NCBI GenBank assembly: GCA_920105625.2
Contig: OV050033.1
Coordinates: forward strand, 20,046,001-20,110,000
Reading direction: 5' to 3'
Length of the DNA stretch: 64,000 nucleotides
Source: Clusia tigrina
Taxonomy: Eukaryota; Arthropoda; Insecta; Diptera; Clusiidae
The position numbers and the translations under genes were made by a program. The first letter of the stretch is position 1. Each line of letters opens with the position of its first letter. Positions 13,320-25,910 of the stretch are shown piece after piece. The notes beneath the pieces were generated by a model. That model did no database searches. It had not been told where the DNA came from and saw only the letters and a list, made by a program, of their open reading frames with translations.

Positions 13320-14390
13320 ATTTTTATTAGAATTTGTGAACAAACCTCAGTAGATCCTGTGCCCCTAAGTAGCCAAAGTTTGCACTACTTAGGATGTCAG
13401 TGCAAAATAACTCGAATCTGATTCTAGCGAAAGCGGGGCAGATGCACAAAAGTGCTTCACCATCTCATCTTCCTCTTCACAAGCTTGGTAAAGTGTACTG
13501 CCTGCAATGCCTATCTTTTACATATGCTAAGCCTATGCAAAATAACCCGTCATCAGTCCTACCAGAAGTCTGCAGTCTCTCCTACCAAGTGGCAGAAGAA
13601 ACCTTGACGTTCTATCCGAAATAACAAGCAGCATATCCTTTGCCCATCTACTGCCTCTTACAGCACCCCATTCGCGATTCTGTGAACCGGCAATCCAATC
13701 ACTAATAGTGGCCCTAACGGTAGCAAAAAGTATGGGGAGAATAGGTTCAGGGACAGTAAAACTGGTCTCAGATTTTTTATTCGTAATTTTTTCCGCGACT
13801 TCATTCGCCATAATGCCCATGTGTCCTGGAAACCATGTTAGCATCAAACTATTATGCTTTCCAACATAATTTAATCTGAATTTGCACAACAGCACCAACT
13901 TGGAAGTGACAAGGGGGATGAGCAAGGCCTTCCAGCCTGCCCAGCCTGACTCTCACTGCAGACACAAATACTTCTGCCACGTCATCTGAATTCCACCACA
14001 TAGTCCATAGACCTTAGAATAGCATACAATTCGGCCTGAAAGACAGCAGCATGACAACAATAAACGCTTAATGGAGCTGGACACAGTTGAGTTCCACGAA
14101 AATCTAGATCTGTTTTGGAGCCATCCGTAAAAATACGTCAATACTGCCTACCGGGTTCAGTCGTACGATCAAACCATAAGTCAGCCTCTGGAATTTTATG
14201 CAGTACCGCCTTTCTGTTATAGGATACGGGGGAATCGAATAAATCGGCATTGAAAGGTTACTAATATCCCTGTCAGTGCCAACTATATCTTCAAGATACC
14301 AACGCGCACTCATCCACTGCCTATTGTGCTTTAACCTACAGATGGCCTTTAGGGCCACTCCTTGCATAAAAACAATAGTTTCTATTACTC
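13320..14390 (-). mobile_element. Decayed non-LTR retrotransposon ORF2 fragment (RT end, RNase H, C-terminal tail)
   Basis: Reading the minus strand with frame changes, the order is: a stretch like the post-RT linker of R1/jockey-type elements (GVALKAICRLKHNRQWMSAR, about 14365-14305); an RNase H start with the catalytic-type Asp in FTDGSKTD (about 14135); the Glu-bearing QAELYAI (about 14050); the late RNase H motif WFPGHMGIMANEVAEKI (about 13830-13780); and a cysteine-bearing tail (LYQACEEEDEM, about 13495). The usual Asp in the last RNase H motif appears as Glu. Stops and shifts break the frame, so the fragment is inactive. The EN and most of the RT are missing. Clade is uncertain (R1/LOA/jockey-like). 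Confidence 0.8.
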
Positions 14391-14739
14391 TACTAATACT
14401 TTCCCATGTTGTTGATTTGTGCTGTTTTTCAACTGATTCAACTCTTAATTGAAATCCAGAATCCCCACCAGTTTTCGGAAAAGTAAAATTAATAATATTT
14501 TAGTCTGAATTAGTGTCAGTTGGATACTTCCTTCGGGGAATCTGGGAGTTAAATCAAATAATGATAAAATAGTTAAACATGTTTTTTCTAAATACTTCAA
14601 ATATTGTACTTGGATTGTATTCTATTGTCTTTTACGAACAATTTAGAATAGATATTTTTAAGTTATTTTATGTTATATAATTTATGTATTATTACTATTT
14701 TTGGAACATTTGAAAGGACTAAAAGTGATTTTATTTCAT

Positions 14740-15595
14740 GACTTTTAAATAGCTTACAAAGCATTCCAAACGACAGATTTTAAGTTGTTTTATGTTATAT
14801 AAGGTTTCCCAATAGGGACGGGTAAATGCTAAAATTGAATAAATCAAGTTGTGTGAGATATCAATGAATTCTTTGTGTTCGCTGGGTGGCGCGTATCTGA
14901 GAGGTCCAATTTTCGATGACTCTGGTGCAAATACTAGTCTGAATTTGAGTGATGGCACAGGTTATATTGACTTTGAGGTCGCTGGTCATTTGCAGCTTAT
15001 TGGCATAGACCTGCGATTTACGGAAACCCCACAAGATAATGTGTCACGGTGCCAAATCGCGTAATCTCGGTGGCTAGTTGAAGTCGCCTCTGCGTGAGAT
15101 AACCATGTCCTTAAATTGCTTATGCAGAATTTCCAGCTGTGCGGCACGTAGCGCCCTTCTGTTGAAACCACATGTTATTCACATCCATATCATCTAATTT
15201 GGGCCACAAGTTATCATCGATCGGTAGCTTTCTCGGTTGATGCTGATGACAATACCATCGTCGTATTCGAAAGAGTACGCACCGATGATGCTGCCGGCCC
15301 ACAAACCACACCAAACAGTGACTTCCTGTGGATGCATTGCCACTTGGTGGACCTCGTGTGGATTGGCATCCTCCCTAATCCGGCAATTTTGTTTGTTGAC
15401 GTACCAGTTCATCCAAAAATTAGCCTCGTCGCTAAAGAGTTTTTTCTGAAATCGGGGTCCGCTTCCAATTTTTATCAATTTTTCCGTTTTATCACATGCA
15501 GCTCGACGCTGTAACTTCTCTTTAGTGACTGAAAAGTGTAGAACACAAAAATTAACAAAATATAAAATAACATGTTCGCCATCAATGGTCAACAT
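14740..15595 (-). pseudogene. Decayed Tc1/mariner-type transposase, N-terminus missing
   Basis: The minus strand carries the catalytic half of a cut-and-paste transposase. It starts with FSDEANFW and VNKQNCRI (about 15450), continues through HPQEVTVWCGLWAGSIIG, then shifts frame into NNMWFQQKGATCRTA (about 15170-15130) and VISRRGDFN with stops, ending in LWGFRKSQVYAN-like residues near 15000. The usual second catalytic Asp (FQQDGA in relatives) is Lys here. The N-terminal DNA-binding domains are not visible upstream of 15595. At least two frame breaks and several stops are present, so this is an inactive relic. It appears to belong to the same broad family as the copy at 59.1-59.7 kb. Confidence 0.82.
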
Positions 15596-18500
15596 CTACC
15601 CAGCGCTATATAATCATAGTACATATTTTTTTACCAATATAGTCCGTCAATAGATATCGTTTTTACATAAAATTTTAGCCTTTATTTTACTTTGGATCCA
15701 CTTACATTGTAAATCCAATATTGTGATAGTAAACTTAATGATCATATTGATGGAGATTTTATGAAATGTTTCACACATACTCGTATTAAAAGAAACCCAA
15801 TCTTGGATGCATATTACTCAGTCACGGTGTCTCGATGATCAACTACTTAAGTAATGGGAAAGTAATATATAAACGATTTTTTAACATAATGTTTTTTTCT
15901 GAAATAAAACTTCTTTATATAAGACCAAAAATTCATTTTATATGAAAACTGATTCTATTCATTTCCAAGACAACCTTCTCATGGCTTTTACCCGGAAGAA
16001 CAGTTTACATTATTATACATTATTATTATACAGTCTGCGCATTAATATATAGCGCGCCTATATAGCGTTTGAGTGACCAAGTTTTATGATTATATTCCAC
16101 TGAGTGAAGCCCTTCTCTCTTCAACCTTGTTTTTTTAATATTTTAATTGTGAAAATATTTGTGTCGTACATTTTTCAAGGCAAAATATTTTGCTCAATAT
16201 TCTAACAATACCAATTGATGTCAGGTTCAATGTTTTCGCAATAGTTTTACACGTTTTATATTATCAATCGATAATGAAAAATCTCATCCGTTTCCAAATA
16301 ATATGAAAAACTGACGCAACTCTCACGCTGTCTGGCACATAACAAATATTTTGAAAATAAAAGTTTACAAGCAATTCGAAAGTGCGTATTGGAAACATTG
16401 TAACCAGCGTCACCGAGCGTCGTTCGCAGGAAAGCGTATTGAAGTAGGCATGAGCTATGACAACGCTTCATAAAATATTGAAAAATTCTCTAACAATTTG
16501 TTTCACTTTGTGTAAGTATAAATTTAAAATAAGAGGCACACTCCGTCCCTGACCCTATCATATTCCGCGAATACGCAATCTTAGCATACAAAACAGTTAC
16601 ACGCACAACAAATTTAGAATCAGCTAATTTTGAAACGCATTAATAATATAATGAAATATTAATATTATGCAAACAATTCAGACACACCGTATCCCTGACA
16701 CAATTGCAACAAATATATAAAATCGAATAAAATATAAAATAAAAAATATAAATTAATACAAAAGCTAAACAAATAAATAGAGCAAAACTTCTTCATTTCG
16801 GTGCTCGTTTTTTGCATTATTCATTCCATTATTTCTTTCAAATGTTGCTTCTTTTGCTTCCATTGCCATAATTTATTGCTTTGTACGAGTAATGACTTAA
16901 TATTTTACTCTATCGCTTGATAGTACGAGTACGTTAATCTTTTATTTGATTCCACACTGCTTGAATGGAACTTTATCAGCATCCAGGGGTGTGCACGCGA
17001 GATTGTCTTTTATGAGTCAATCAGTTTACTTTGTATGAACTTAATTCGGGCACTCTGGAGCAGACTACAGCGGGGCAGAAAATCACTTACGAGTATATTA
17101 GGCAAAAGCGGAAAATTAACTGATAATGTGCAGCATAATCTGCACACATGTCTACTTCAAGCAATGCAAGGAGATACGCTTTTCTCGATAAAACTCATGC
17201 ATATCTCATGGATAACTATCGTTATCATCGGAATGTTACACTATCAGCTTGAGTGTAAACATGAAGCCAAATGAGTTTCTCAATGAACACAATCCAAGTG
17301 TGACTCTAAGCTTTATAAAATGTTCGATGAGATTTTGTTTGAATAGTTTATTGGTACCTTTATTTCTAATCGTAACCTCATTGATCAGACCGCCTTTTGA
17401 CGTCTTTTGAATACCATAGGTGCCCTCGATACACGTTGTTTATCTGATGATACTAAATACGATCAAAGTCAGTACTGTTTCTCTCTTTGCCTTGGAATTC
17501 TAGTTACTCCATAAGTCGACTGAAACTTATTAGTCTTGCGTCACTGAAAAGCCGGAGAACAATAGTTAGCAATCGTTTTGTAGTTAAGAATAGTTAAGAA
17601 TCATTTTATAGTCGGGAATTGACTGATCAGTAATTTAAACTATAATCTTTAAGGTAGAAGAACAAAGCATTTCACATTTATAATACTCTTATATTTCCGA
17701 GTACAAGGATAGTCCCACTGCCTCATACCTTCTCTTAGATTTCCTCTTTGCTTATAAAGCCTTAGAGTCCTACTTTAATAAATTTTGGTATAAAATTTCA
17801 CTGTGGCCTTGAAACGAGAATCAGATTGCTATGTAAACTAAACGGGATAATGGAGACGCCCTCCTTCCAAATAGAAATTTATAGACACTTCATTTACATT
17901 CGATACTACTATTGATGGCAGTATACTTCAGGCAATATGTATGCGAGAGACGTCCGTACTCATTGAATAGATGAGATAATATACCCTCAACAAATTTAGC
18001 AAAACTTTTCACTCTTGCTTTATAAAGCAGCAGACAACACATGAAATGTCGTCTATAACTCGATATGTAAGCACGATTCTTGTGTTATAAATATGATGGG
18101 GATTTATTCACTGTTATATAAATAACACTCTTATGGTATTGATGTAATCAATTCCATGTAATGAAAATCTACTATACAGCAAATATTTAAATCACCGAAA
18201 CAAGATTTCTGTTCCTTCTTCGAATTTTTTTTTGTTTTATGACTTCCATGAACTCAAAACGTTTTCCACCAATTGTTATTTGTTTTTGTGGAACAATGAA
18301 AAGTTGTAAAGCCCAAAACTCAAGGAGCTAGTGCTTGGTAATTGAGTTTGTATTAAAATTTTCCAGTGCAAGGATCGATCTATTTGGCGGCGTATAGTCA
18401 TGAGGAAAATTCCATAATCTGTGTGGAAAATACTGCTTCTATAAATCAGGGCTTTTCCAACATAACTTCTTATTTAAACGTCGCATAAGGCCCAAAAATA

Positions 18501-19189
18501 AAGAGCATTCCTTCAAAATGGTTTCCACGATGTTCGTCATAAGAAAATCATCAATATTACATCGATTTTAGAAGGAGTTTCAAGTGGATTTTCTCTTTCT
18601 TGGCAAGCCGAACAATACAATCCGCCAACTTGTCATTCGTTATGATGAGTTGCTTAAAATTCGGATCTTAATTGTTATGATGAAGAATGATGATCTTCAG
18701 CGAAGTTTTAATAAAAAAATCTGTTCGATGATGTGCTGCTACGCGTCTTACATATCAACTTAAATGGATTCATAACCCGACTTTTTATTATTATTCTTGT
18801 CGAACACCATTAACTTAATTTGATCGATGTTATCGTCAGTTCAGGACTCTCCACAGAAAGTTGACATTTTCTACTCCTGCTTCTAATACATTGTAATAAT
18901 CGCTTGCTTATCTTTTCGACTCCCGGTAACTATTTGCAACGATTCAGCACAGGAATGGAATATTTAGGAGACACTCTTTCTATTTCAACAATTGCAGAGC
19001 ACGCTTTCAGTCTCCTCCTCACCTCACTTTTAGTCTCCACCAAACAAATGTAAACCAAATTTTAAACACACGGCCCCAAACCTCCTGCCAACTCACACCA
19101 CAAAATTATTTTCAGATTTATACAATAAGTAAAATGAACCATAAAGGATACGATCAAATATTTAAAATATATACTAACTAATTAAATTG
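15596..19189. other. AT-rich intergenic DNA
   Basis: Nothing coding recognised. Three TACGAGTA words cluster within 212 bases at 16884, 16924 and 17088. Confidence 0.6.
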
Positions 19190-19310
19190 AAATAAAAAAT
19201 AATTTGAGCTGAAAGCCCTGGCAGCTAGTGCTCCTAAATTTTGTATGATAAGAATTGATTCTTATCCTTCTTTTGTAAATAAATAAATAATAATAAATAA
19301 ATAAAAAATG
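19190..19310 (+). mobile_element. Possible decayed SINE 3' end
   Basis: GAGCTGAAAGCCCTGGCAGC followed by TAGTGCTC matches the SINE body (GAGTCGAAAGCC...AGCTGGTACTC) at about 20 of 28 positions, with mostly transition differences. A TAAA/TAA-rich tail follows at 19277-19310. The similarity is short and may be chance. Confidence 0.35.
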
Positions 19311-20046
19311 AGTATTAAATACAAAATACGCCTTACTATGCGACTAAATCTTTCTGCAATTATTTACGTTGAAAATGTCAGTCTGGACATGGCATTAGTG
19401 ACAATGACTTGCTGATTTATATCGATCTCCAATAAACAAAAGCAGTGATAATGCATTAATGAAGATATTGTGGCGGGAATTTCACACATCATCATTCATC
19501 ATTTAATACCCTTACAAATGATATTTCCACGAAAATAGAAAGGAAGTAAAATTTCTCTTATTTCTGACAAGAATAAATACAAAACCACAACGCAAAGAAT
19601 GATGCCCAATCCAAAATCTTCCCGAAATTTGATAACATTCTCGCAGGCAGACGCCACGAGCGGACTGCGTAGCCACAGAAATTGCTCACACATGTACACA
19701 GGCCGCAGCCTCTCGAATTACGCGCATATTATTAAATGTCAGCAACATTATCAGCAAATCTAGCCCCGCATCTAGCAAACCAATAAGAAATAATAATCAA
19801 CACATAATAAATAATAAATAATGAGTATATCATCACACTAAAAACCAAGTCAACCTCATCATCGACGGCAGCACCTAAATACAAGTGTAACTATAGACGC
19901 GGCAATCGCTGGGATCCGGTTTCCACTCACAAACCGACCAGCTCCAGCCGTTGCAGATGCAAAGGCCGCCGCAGACACACAGAGCGAGCGAGCACACGAA
20001 CGAGCCGTTCAGCGGTCCAGAGCCGCCTCACCCGCAATCAGCGCTT
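19311..20046. other. Upstream region of the cytochrome b5 gene
   Basis: The last 400 bases shift to C/A-rich, more GC-balanced DNA leading to the TATA box at 20047. No coding sequence is seen. Probably promoter DNA. Confidence 0.5.
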
Positions 20047-20085
20047 TATAAATAGATTAAGAGTAAAACTTCGAACGGCATTCAA
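20047..20085 (+). promoter_or_regulatory. TATA box and inferred start site of the cytochrome b5 gene
   Basis: TATAAAT lies at 20047-20053, and a CATTC-type initiator-like site lies about 30 bases downstream near 20080. This would give a 5' leader of about 335 bases before the ATG at 20416. The leader is A/C-rich and needs no intron. The TATA box is seen; the transcription start is inferred from its position alone. Confidence 0.5.
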
Positions 20086-20415
20086 GGCATAGAATCGCAC
20101 CGAAGCAAACCTTACACAGCAGCGTAGTAAATCCGCTGGAAAATCATAAAATTACGTTCTCGTGTACAATAAAATTTAATACACAAAAATAAAAAACACC
20201 ATATTTGTTGCATAATTAAAAAAATATTCAAAGGAATCGAAAGCAAGACACGCTCCATTTAGTGCTGATCAGAAATATCGTAACGCGAATTCGATAAATA
20301 GCGACACAACAAACTGCATTGCAAGTAACCAACGAAGCGGCTGCTGTAAATTGTGCATAAAAGTGAAAGTGAACAGAAATTAGTTGTCCTAACCAACTCG
20401 TACAACTCTCCGAAC

Positions 20416-20832
20416 ATGACCAGCTCCTTAACCAGCATTCTCCAGGCACTGCGCATAGTGCCCTCAGTCCCGCAGAAGGCGCAGCCAGCTCATAAGACGT
20501 TTCCGCGCCAAAACACAAGCGGCATATTGCCCAGTGGTCTGCGAGAGATAACGCTCGCCGATGTTGCCCAGCATGACGCCTTCCACGACTGCTGGGTGGT
20601 CATATACGATCGCGTCTACGATGTTACGCGCTTCCTGCACTCACATCCTGGCGGCGAGGATGTCATCATGGATCACGCTGGGCGCGACGCCACTTTGGCC
20701 TTCCACGGCACCGGGCATTCACGCGATGCCATCGAACAAATGCGTGACTACTTAATCGGTGAGTTGCCGGTGAAGGAGCGCATCTTTCGCACAACCAGCG
20801 GACAGGTGTTGTCCATGGGTGTGCCCGAGTAG
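20416..20832 (+). CDS. Soluble cytochrome b5-like haem protein
   Basis: The 138-residue product has a cytochrome b5 haem-binding fold and should carry single electrons to cytosolic or membrane oxidoreductases such as desaturases, hydroxylases or P450s. The core runs from about residue 43 (REITLADVAQHD) to about 125. The HPGG motif is at 77-80, and the axial haem ligands are H77 and H101 (in FHGTGHS), 24 residues apart as in classical cytochrome b5. The first 40 residues are a Pro/Gln-rich extension with no clear signal peptide. The C-terminus ends in SMGVPE with no hydrophobic anchor, so a soluble protein is inferred. The start is the ATG at 20416, in good fly context (CGAAC before ATG); the upstream in-frame codons have no ATG. 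It is one exon, with richer GC than its flanks and no breaks. Fly genomes carry short soluble b5 proteins of this kind (from memory, Drosophila CG6870 is similar), but orthology is not proven here. Confidence 0.93.
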   Translation: MTSSLTSILQALRIVPSVPQKAQPAHKTFPRQNTSGILPSGLREITLADVAQHDAFHDCWVVIYDRVYDVTRFLHSHPGGEDVIMDHAGRDATLAFHGTGHSRDAIEQMRDYLIGELPVKERIFRTTSGQVLSMGVPE

Positions 20833-23132
20833 AGAACTTCAGGAAGGTATCATCAATTGGTCGTATTAATTTCTTGTGTATTTTACTCGCAATGTGAACG
20901 AAATTATGTACTCGTAATATTTAGTATTTAATATTAGTAATGAAGCAAAATAAGTGCTGTGAGGTGATTTGTGTGCGGCATTTGCTGCACTCAATTCCGG
21001 ACTTAGTGCAGTTTTATAACTATTTTGGTTTAAATATTTTGGCATCTCTTCCTATAACCTTAAAAAGGTAGCACTGTGATCATTCGCAAAGTGGAACCAG
21101 TCACTGCGCCCCGCAATATTGAATACGGACAAGCGCTGAACTGACAAAACGTCGCTTAGAACATTTTAATATTAAAAGGGGGCTGTGATATGTTCTTAGC
21201 ACACTTCTATACTAAATTTCACTGCCAGTCGGGCTGCATATCTAATGAGCAAACTCTGTCCTTATCTGTACAATTGGAGGATATTACACTGAAGCGCTGC
21301 AAGAATATTCTTTGACAAAAATGTACAAATTTCCACTAGAAACAGTTTTTCTCATGCAAAATGAATTTTTTTTACAAATTTATTTAAATTAATTAACAAA
21401 ACAGTTACAGATATTTCTCAACTGATGAAACTCATGACAATCAAATCCTGTTCACAGCAGTTACTTCAGGTTCATATATAAACATAAATCACACTATCAT
21501 GCGTACTCGTAGAAATGTGCAGTTGTATAGTGACCGATCACGGGGAAATCACATGCTCAAAAACTTCTGACCTTCTTTTCGAGGTCAGAGATATTGAAAT
21601 GCGTTCAGAAATAAATTTTGTTTTTATGGGGAGACTTCTCATTGTTTTAAATGATTATTCTCATTTTTCTTTAATAATTTTCCATTTTTTCCTATTTATA
21701 TACCAACGATTTTTCTAAATAACATGTTGAGACTTGAGTCACAGAAATATCCTTCAACACTTCCAACATTTATGTTGTAAATATTTCCCATCAATTTTCG
21801 GTACACTAAAATAACTTTGTGCTCGGATGAAACACCTAAAAAATACACATAAATATATATAAATATTTTTGGAATTTTTAGTACTTAAAATCCATTCGAG
21901 CAATTGATTCGCCTGAGGCTGAAAGTAAAACTTATCGAACATTACACATCTCTAAGCACACATGATATATGAAATCAGTCCCATTCGTTTGGCGCGCAAA
22001 TGCTTCTATGGCTTTAAGTTCCAAGGCGACCTACTTAAAAGACATAAATTAAAAATACCCACGTTAATTAAAATGACACGCGTAGTGATAGCAGAGTTTG
22101 CACTTAGTTGACCTTGAGCGGTTTTTGGTATTCGCACCAATCGATTGCCTAATTCCCTCTTTGCATCCTGACAAACAAAAAATCCAAATTGCAGAAGTAT
22201 TTCCAAAAACAATTTCAAAATAAAAATTTTTTTTAAAATAATTTTCACGTCAAATTTATGTTAGTTATTTATTTCTTTTTGTGATAAGATCGAAATTCAA
22301 AATTCTTTGCCACAACAGCAACAACAAAAATGTGTTCTAATTATTTCGATTTGATTTGGAAAAATTTCTTCATTGATACTAAAAAAGTACTTTGGAGCTT
22401 GAATTAATTACGACACATAAAACAATTTAAATATTTGGCATTGTTTAAATATTAAGATGTACACTTAATTTGAAATGATGTATTTTATTGCGATTTGTTT
22501 TATTGTATAATTAATTATTTAAAAAGAACTTGAAAAACTGTACTTAAAACTAAATTTACAATATTTCAATATTTTTAAACTTAAATTAGCTTTAAAAGTA
22601 AAAAGATTTATTTTATATATTTAATAACAAGGAAAAATTACAAATTTTCTTTAAGTGTTTAAAAGTATTTATTTTTAGAATTATATTTAGAAAAATAATG
22701 TGAAATTAAATAAAATTAATAAATAAAATTTTAATATACAATAAATAAAATTTATTATTATTTTTTAACTATTCCATTTCTAATTCACATTCAGGACCAA
22801 TTATAAATGGTGAGACATAAATGACAAAAAAGATATGGTATGCCTCAAGATAATTGTGGCTTTCTAAATGCAGTATTCAGGTGACTATTTGGCATTCAGT
22901 CATATGTGACGAGATGGTGAAAGGTTAAGGAGGAGGTGCCACCTAAATAAGCTCTTATATACTTAGCTCTATGAGGCTACATGGAGATGGATAGTTTTGA
23001 ATTGGTCCTAGTTAGCTCTGAGAATGTAGGGGAAGGTCGGTTGAAAGCAGCATAAGCAATGTTGATAGTTTTAATACCTAAATTATAGTAAATTCAGATC
23101 TACTTCTCACTTAATTTTTATGAAAAAATTGT
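20833..23132. other. 3' flank of cytochrome b5 and very AT-rich DNA
   Basis: The first part should be 3' UTR. From about 22180 to 22770 the sequence is extremely A/T-rich with long A and T runs and no gene. Confidence 0.6.
21171..21176 (+). promoter_or_regulatory. Candidate polyadenylation signal for the cytochrome b5 gene
   Basis: ATTAAA is the first good variant of the polyadenylation hexamer noticed downstream of the stop at 20832. It would give a 3' UTR of about 350 bases. The region is AT-rich, so chance occurrence is possible. Confidence 0.25.
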
Positions 23133-23585
23133 CAACTATAAACTTGCTCTTTCTTGACGTCGGATATCTAAATGTAGATGAATCAATAATTTCCATGTTA
23201 CTTTTAGAATATGACAGCAATTATTTTTTAGATTACACACATGGCTCTTTATTTCCTAACGAAGTCTGATTAACATTAGTAGCCAAAGGTATAATTTGGT
23301 TCTTCCTACTGTCATAACTTTCAACTAATTCATAAATATTCAACTAAAAACTTCCCTTTCGTGAAGTCAGACACCATTTTACATGAATCAATCACATTTT
23401 ATATGCATCAATCATTTTTGATAGTCTCTCAGTACTTTTGGAATACGAAGACTTGGAATATTATATTATTTTCTACATGGCTTTGCATTTCACAATGATA
23501 TTTTATTAATCATAGTAATCAGTAGCCAATGGTATCATTTGTTTCTTAGTATTGTCATAACTTCCAACAAATTTATAAACATTTT
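23133..23585 (+). repeat. Diverged tandem duplication, about 208-245-base units
   Basis: Unit one (23133-23340) and unit two (23341-23585) share CAACTA.AAACTT, ATGAATCAAT, TAGTAGCCAA.GGTAT or CAGTAGCCAATGGTAT, and TGTCATAACTTTCAACTAAT versus TGTCATAACTTCCAACAAAT, then TATAAA.ATT. The second unit has an extra ATCAATCA repeat. Confidence 0.8.
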
Positions 23586-24394
23586 CTGTATTTCCTTTGA
23601 GTTCAAATCTAGCAGAGACGCGAAGCAAACAAGGATCCGAATTCTAAGTACTAAGGACCTGATTCTAATATTTGTCAATTAGTTGATTAAATAAACAATT
23701 TTTAAAATTTCTAAATTCCAGTTTTAATGCAAAATATCCATGTCAATGAAATATTATTTTGTTGATCTCGGCATAAATTCTGTTTCATCCATTAGGTCAA
23801 ACTAGTTAAGACAATATGACTATTTTAGTAAGGATAACTAAGCCTCAATTACCATTATATCCAAAACTTTTCTTGAATAAATAATGGTTATTACACGAAA
23901 CACATTTCGGAAAACAACTTAATTGCAAAAAACAACAATTGGATGTGATTGGAGTTGTTATACTCTGAGAATGGGAACCGCTTGAAACATTCATATCAGC
24001 CTTTTACCTGAAAATATAATAATATTTAATATTCTTATGAGCTATTCGATATGTGCTACTATAGCTTCCTCCTTCTCGCTAAATATGTAAGTGAATAGTT
24101 ATCCTTTCTCTGTCTCTCTTACCATAGTACATAAGTGATGAATCATTAGAACAAGTTTTTCTTTCAGACTAATGGACAAGATTCATGAATTCTTTGAAAT
24201 GATCTCAATTGTCTGCAGAACGAGGTTCTCTAAGTTGTATACACAGTTTTGATTTGGAAGCAGCAGCAATGACGGTGGTTTGGGAATAATGCAGATGTTA
24301 AAGGGAATTCATATTTGTTAACTCCTTCTGTGAGTTGCTGCTAATTAAAACTACTTTAATTAAATATTAATTATCAGACAAACATTTTTGGTTC
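23586..24394. other. AT-rich intergenic DNA
   Basis: Nothing recognised beyond simple AT-rich sequence. Confidence 0.6.
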
Positions 24395-24740
24395 TAGGTA
24401 GGTAGGTAGGTATAATATATGACAAACCCTTGGGTCATCCAATTAGCACTAGTGCCATTTTGATGCCTTATCCTCGCGAGCCTAAATATGGTGATATACT
24501 ATCAAAAGAATTAGAACTAGCCGGAGCTGTTTATAACTTCGGTTAGGTCTGAACGTTTTAATCTAGAGCAATACCCCAGACTCTCTAGAAAAGGACTTCC
24601 GAAAAATTTGAGTCTCAAGCGAACGAAGGCTGAGCAATCACATAAAAAGTGGACTCCTCTTTCTTTCTCCCATGGGTCTTTACAACTTCTGCAATGATCA
24701 TTGAATGGATTTTTTTCATCATGGGTGCCGATATTTTTGT
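24395..24740 (-). mobile_element. 3' end of a non-LTR retrotransposon with (TACC)n tail
   Basis: The minus strand encodes the last part of an ORF2 protein (NPFNDHCRSCKDPWEKE, then HFLCDCSAFVRLRLKFFG), closes with stops near 24520, and continues as a short 3' UTR. It ends in (TACC)n, seen on the plus strand as GGTAGGTAGGTAGG at about 24399. The UTR segment before the tail is nearly the same as in the copy ending near 33424, so the two belong to one family. The copy is strongly 5'-truncated, as is usual for such elements. Confidence 0.8.
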
Positions 24741-25583
24741 ATTACTTGACACAATACCGTGATTCTCACTATTTGCATAAACAGATTTTCGTAACTATAG
24801 TAATAAAGTTAATACTTACACTCTTACACTGATTTCAAAGACCAAGTCAAAGTAATACTATTCTAAATTGTTTTTTCTTTTTACTACAAAATGATGCCAT
24901 ACTGTTCAGTTAATTAGCTTTGCAGGTAATTGAGGAAAGAAATAATGGCAGCAAGGGCCTTCCACTAGAATAAAGACTCTGAAATAATTAGTTATTTAAC
25001 TACATATTTAAATATTACATTTTTTCTGTGTCTGCCTGAATTTGTACGATTTTCCTCTCACCCCAGAGTATTATTTTCTTGTACATATGGAATCCGCTGT
25101 GTTCTGCTCACTACCCTGTTGTGCTCATATGTTCAAAATATGAAGTTATTGTTTATAAAATAATCCACCCCTATCGTGAATATTCTCTAGGGATTGAATA
25201 GTGTTCAAATAGGAATATGAATATAATCATTAAATTGCTTTTTCATTCCTATTTAAAACGATAGATTCAAATCAAATTGGAATATTCACAATAGAACAAT
25301 ATAAACGAGAAAATATTCTTTTGAGATATACAGAAGTCGGCGGCGTTAAGGCATCATGGCCAATTAACTGTGTTTCGTTTTGGAAGAGTTAAACTACGAA
25401 TGCAATGATCAGATAATTCAGACTATTCGAAATTATGTCGCTTCAAAAATATTGAGAGGTTTATATATGTTTTGGACTGACATAATATTCAAAAATAAAA
25501 TAATTATATAGATATATTTATATCCAATGCGAATCTTCGTTTGTTAACCTATTTTCACTAAGAATTGTTTCAAAATGTTCTTT
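24741..25583. other. AT-rich intergenic DNA
   Basis: Nothing recognised between the retrotransposon end and the SINE. Confidence 0.6.
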
Positions 25584-25825
25584 GGTCCTGTGGCTCAATT
25601 GTTATGTTTTGTGAGTGAAAAAATCTGTTTTAGGAATAATTTAATGATTTATCAAATATATTAAACTCATGAGTTCGTGGGTTCGATCCTGCCCAGAGCA
25701 TAGTTTGAAAAATGCTTATTTCTAAATCTTTTTCTCTTCAAGTCGAATACCTTAGTTGCTAGCAATCATTCCCCCAACCCCTTGCAGAGAAAATTAATTC
25801 TGGTGTGAGGTATAATAATAATAAC

Positions 25826-25857
<32 letters not shown>
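25584..25857 (+). mobile_element. tRNA-headed SINE, longest copy
   Basis: The 5' end (GGTCCTGTGGCTCAATTG) resembles a tRNA start with an A-box. A B-box (GGTTCGATCC) lies at 25680-25689. The body then matches the other copies (GCCCAGAGCATAGTTTG, CTTCAAGTCGAATACC, CAATCATTCCCCC) and ends in (AAT)n from 25811 to 25857. The A-box to B-box distance is about 90 bases, longer than in a real tRNA gene, so this is a retroposon with an insertion and not a tRNA gene. Confidence 0.8.
25811..25857. repeat. (AAT)n microsatellite
   Basis: A run of AAT triplets with one interruption (AAC), forming the tail of a SINE. A shorter run follows at about 25883-25896. Confidence 0.95.
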
Positions 25858-25910
25858 GCTACGGGGACAGTGCAGTGGGACGATAATAATAATAATACTT
25901 ATTGTAAAGT

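Noticed and set aside
20353..20415. An N-terminal extension of the cytochrome b5 frame starting upstream of 20416
   Set aside because: The first codon would be GTG, not ATG. Fly translation almost always uses ATG, and the ATG at 20416 has good context.
20228..20518. Minus-strand frames over the cytochrome b5 gene
   Set aside because: They are the antisense of a clear, domain-bearing gene and show no domain of their own.
25584..25700. A tRNA gene at the A-box/B-box pair
   Set aside because: The boxes are about 90 bases apart and no cloverleaf can be drawn. The body matches the other SINE copies.
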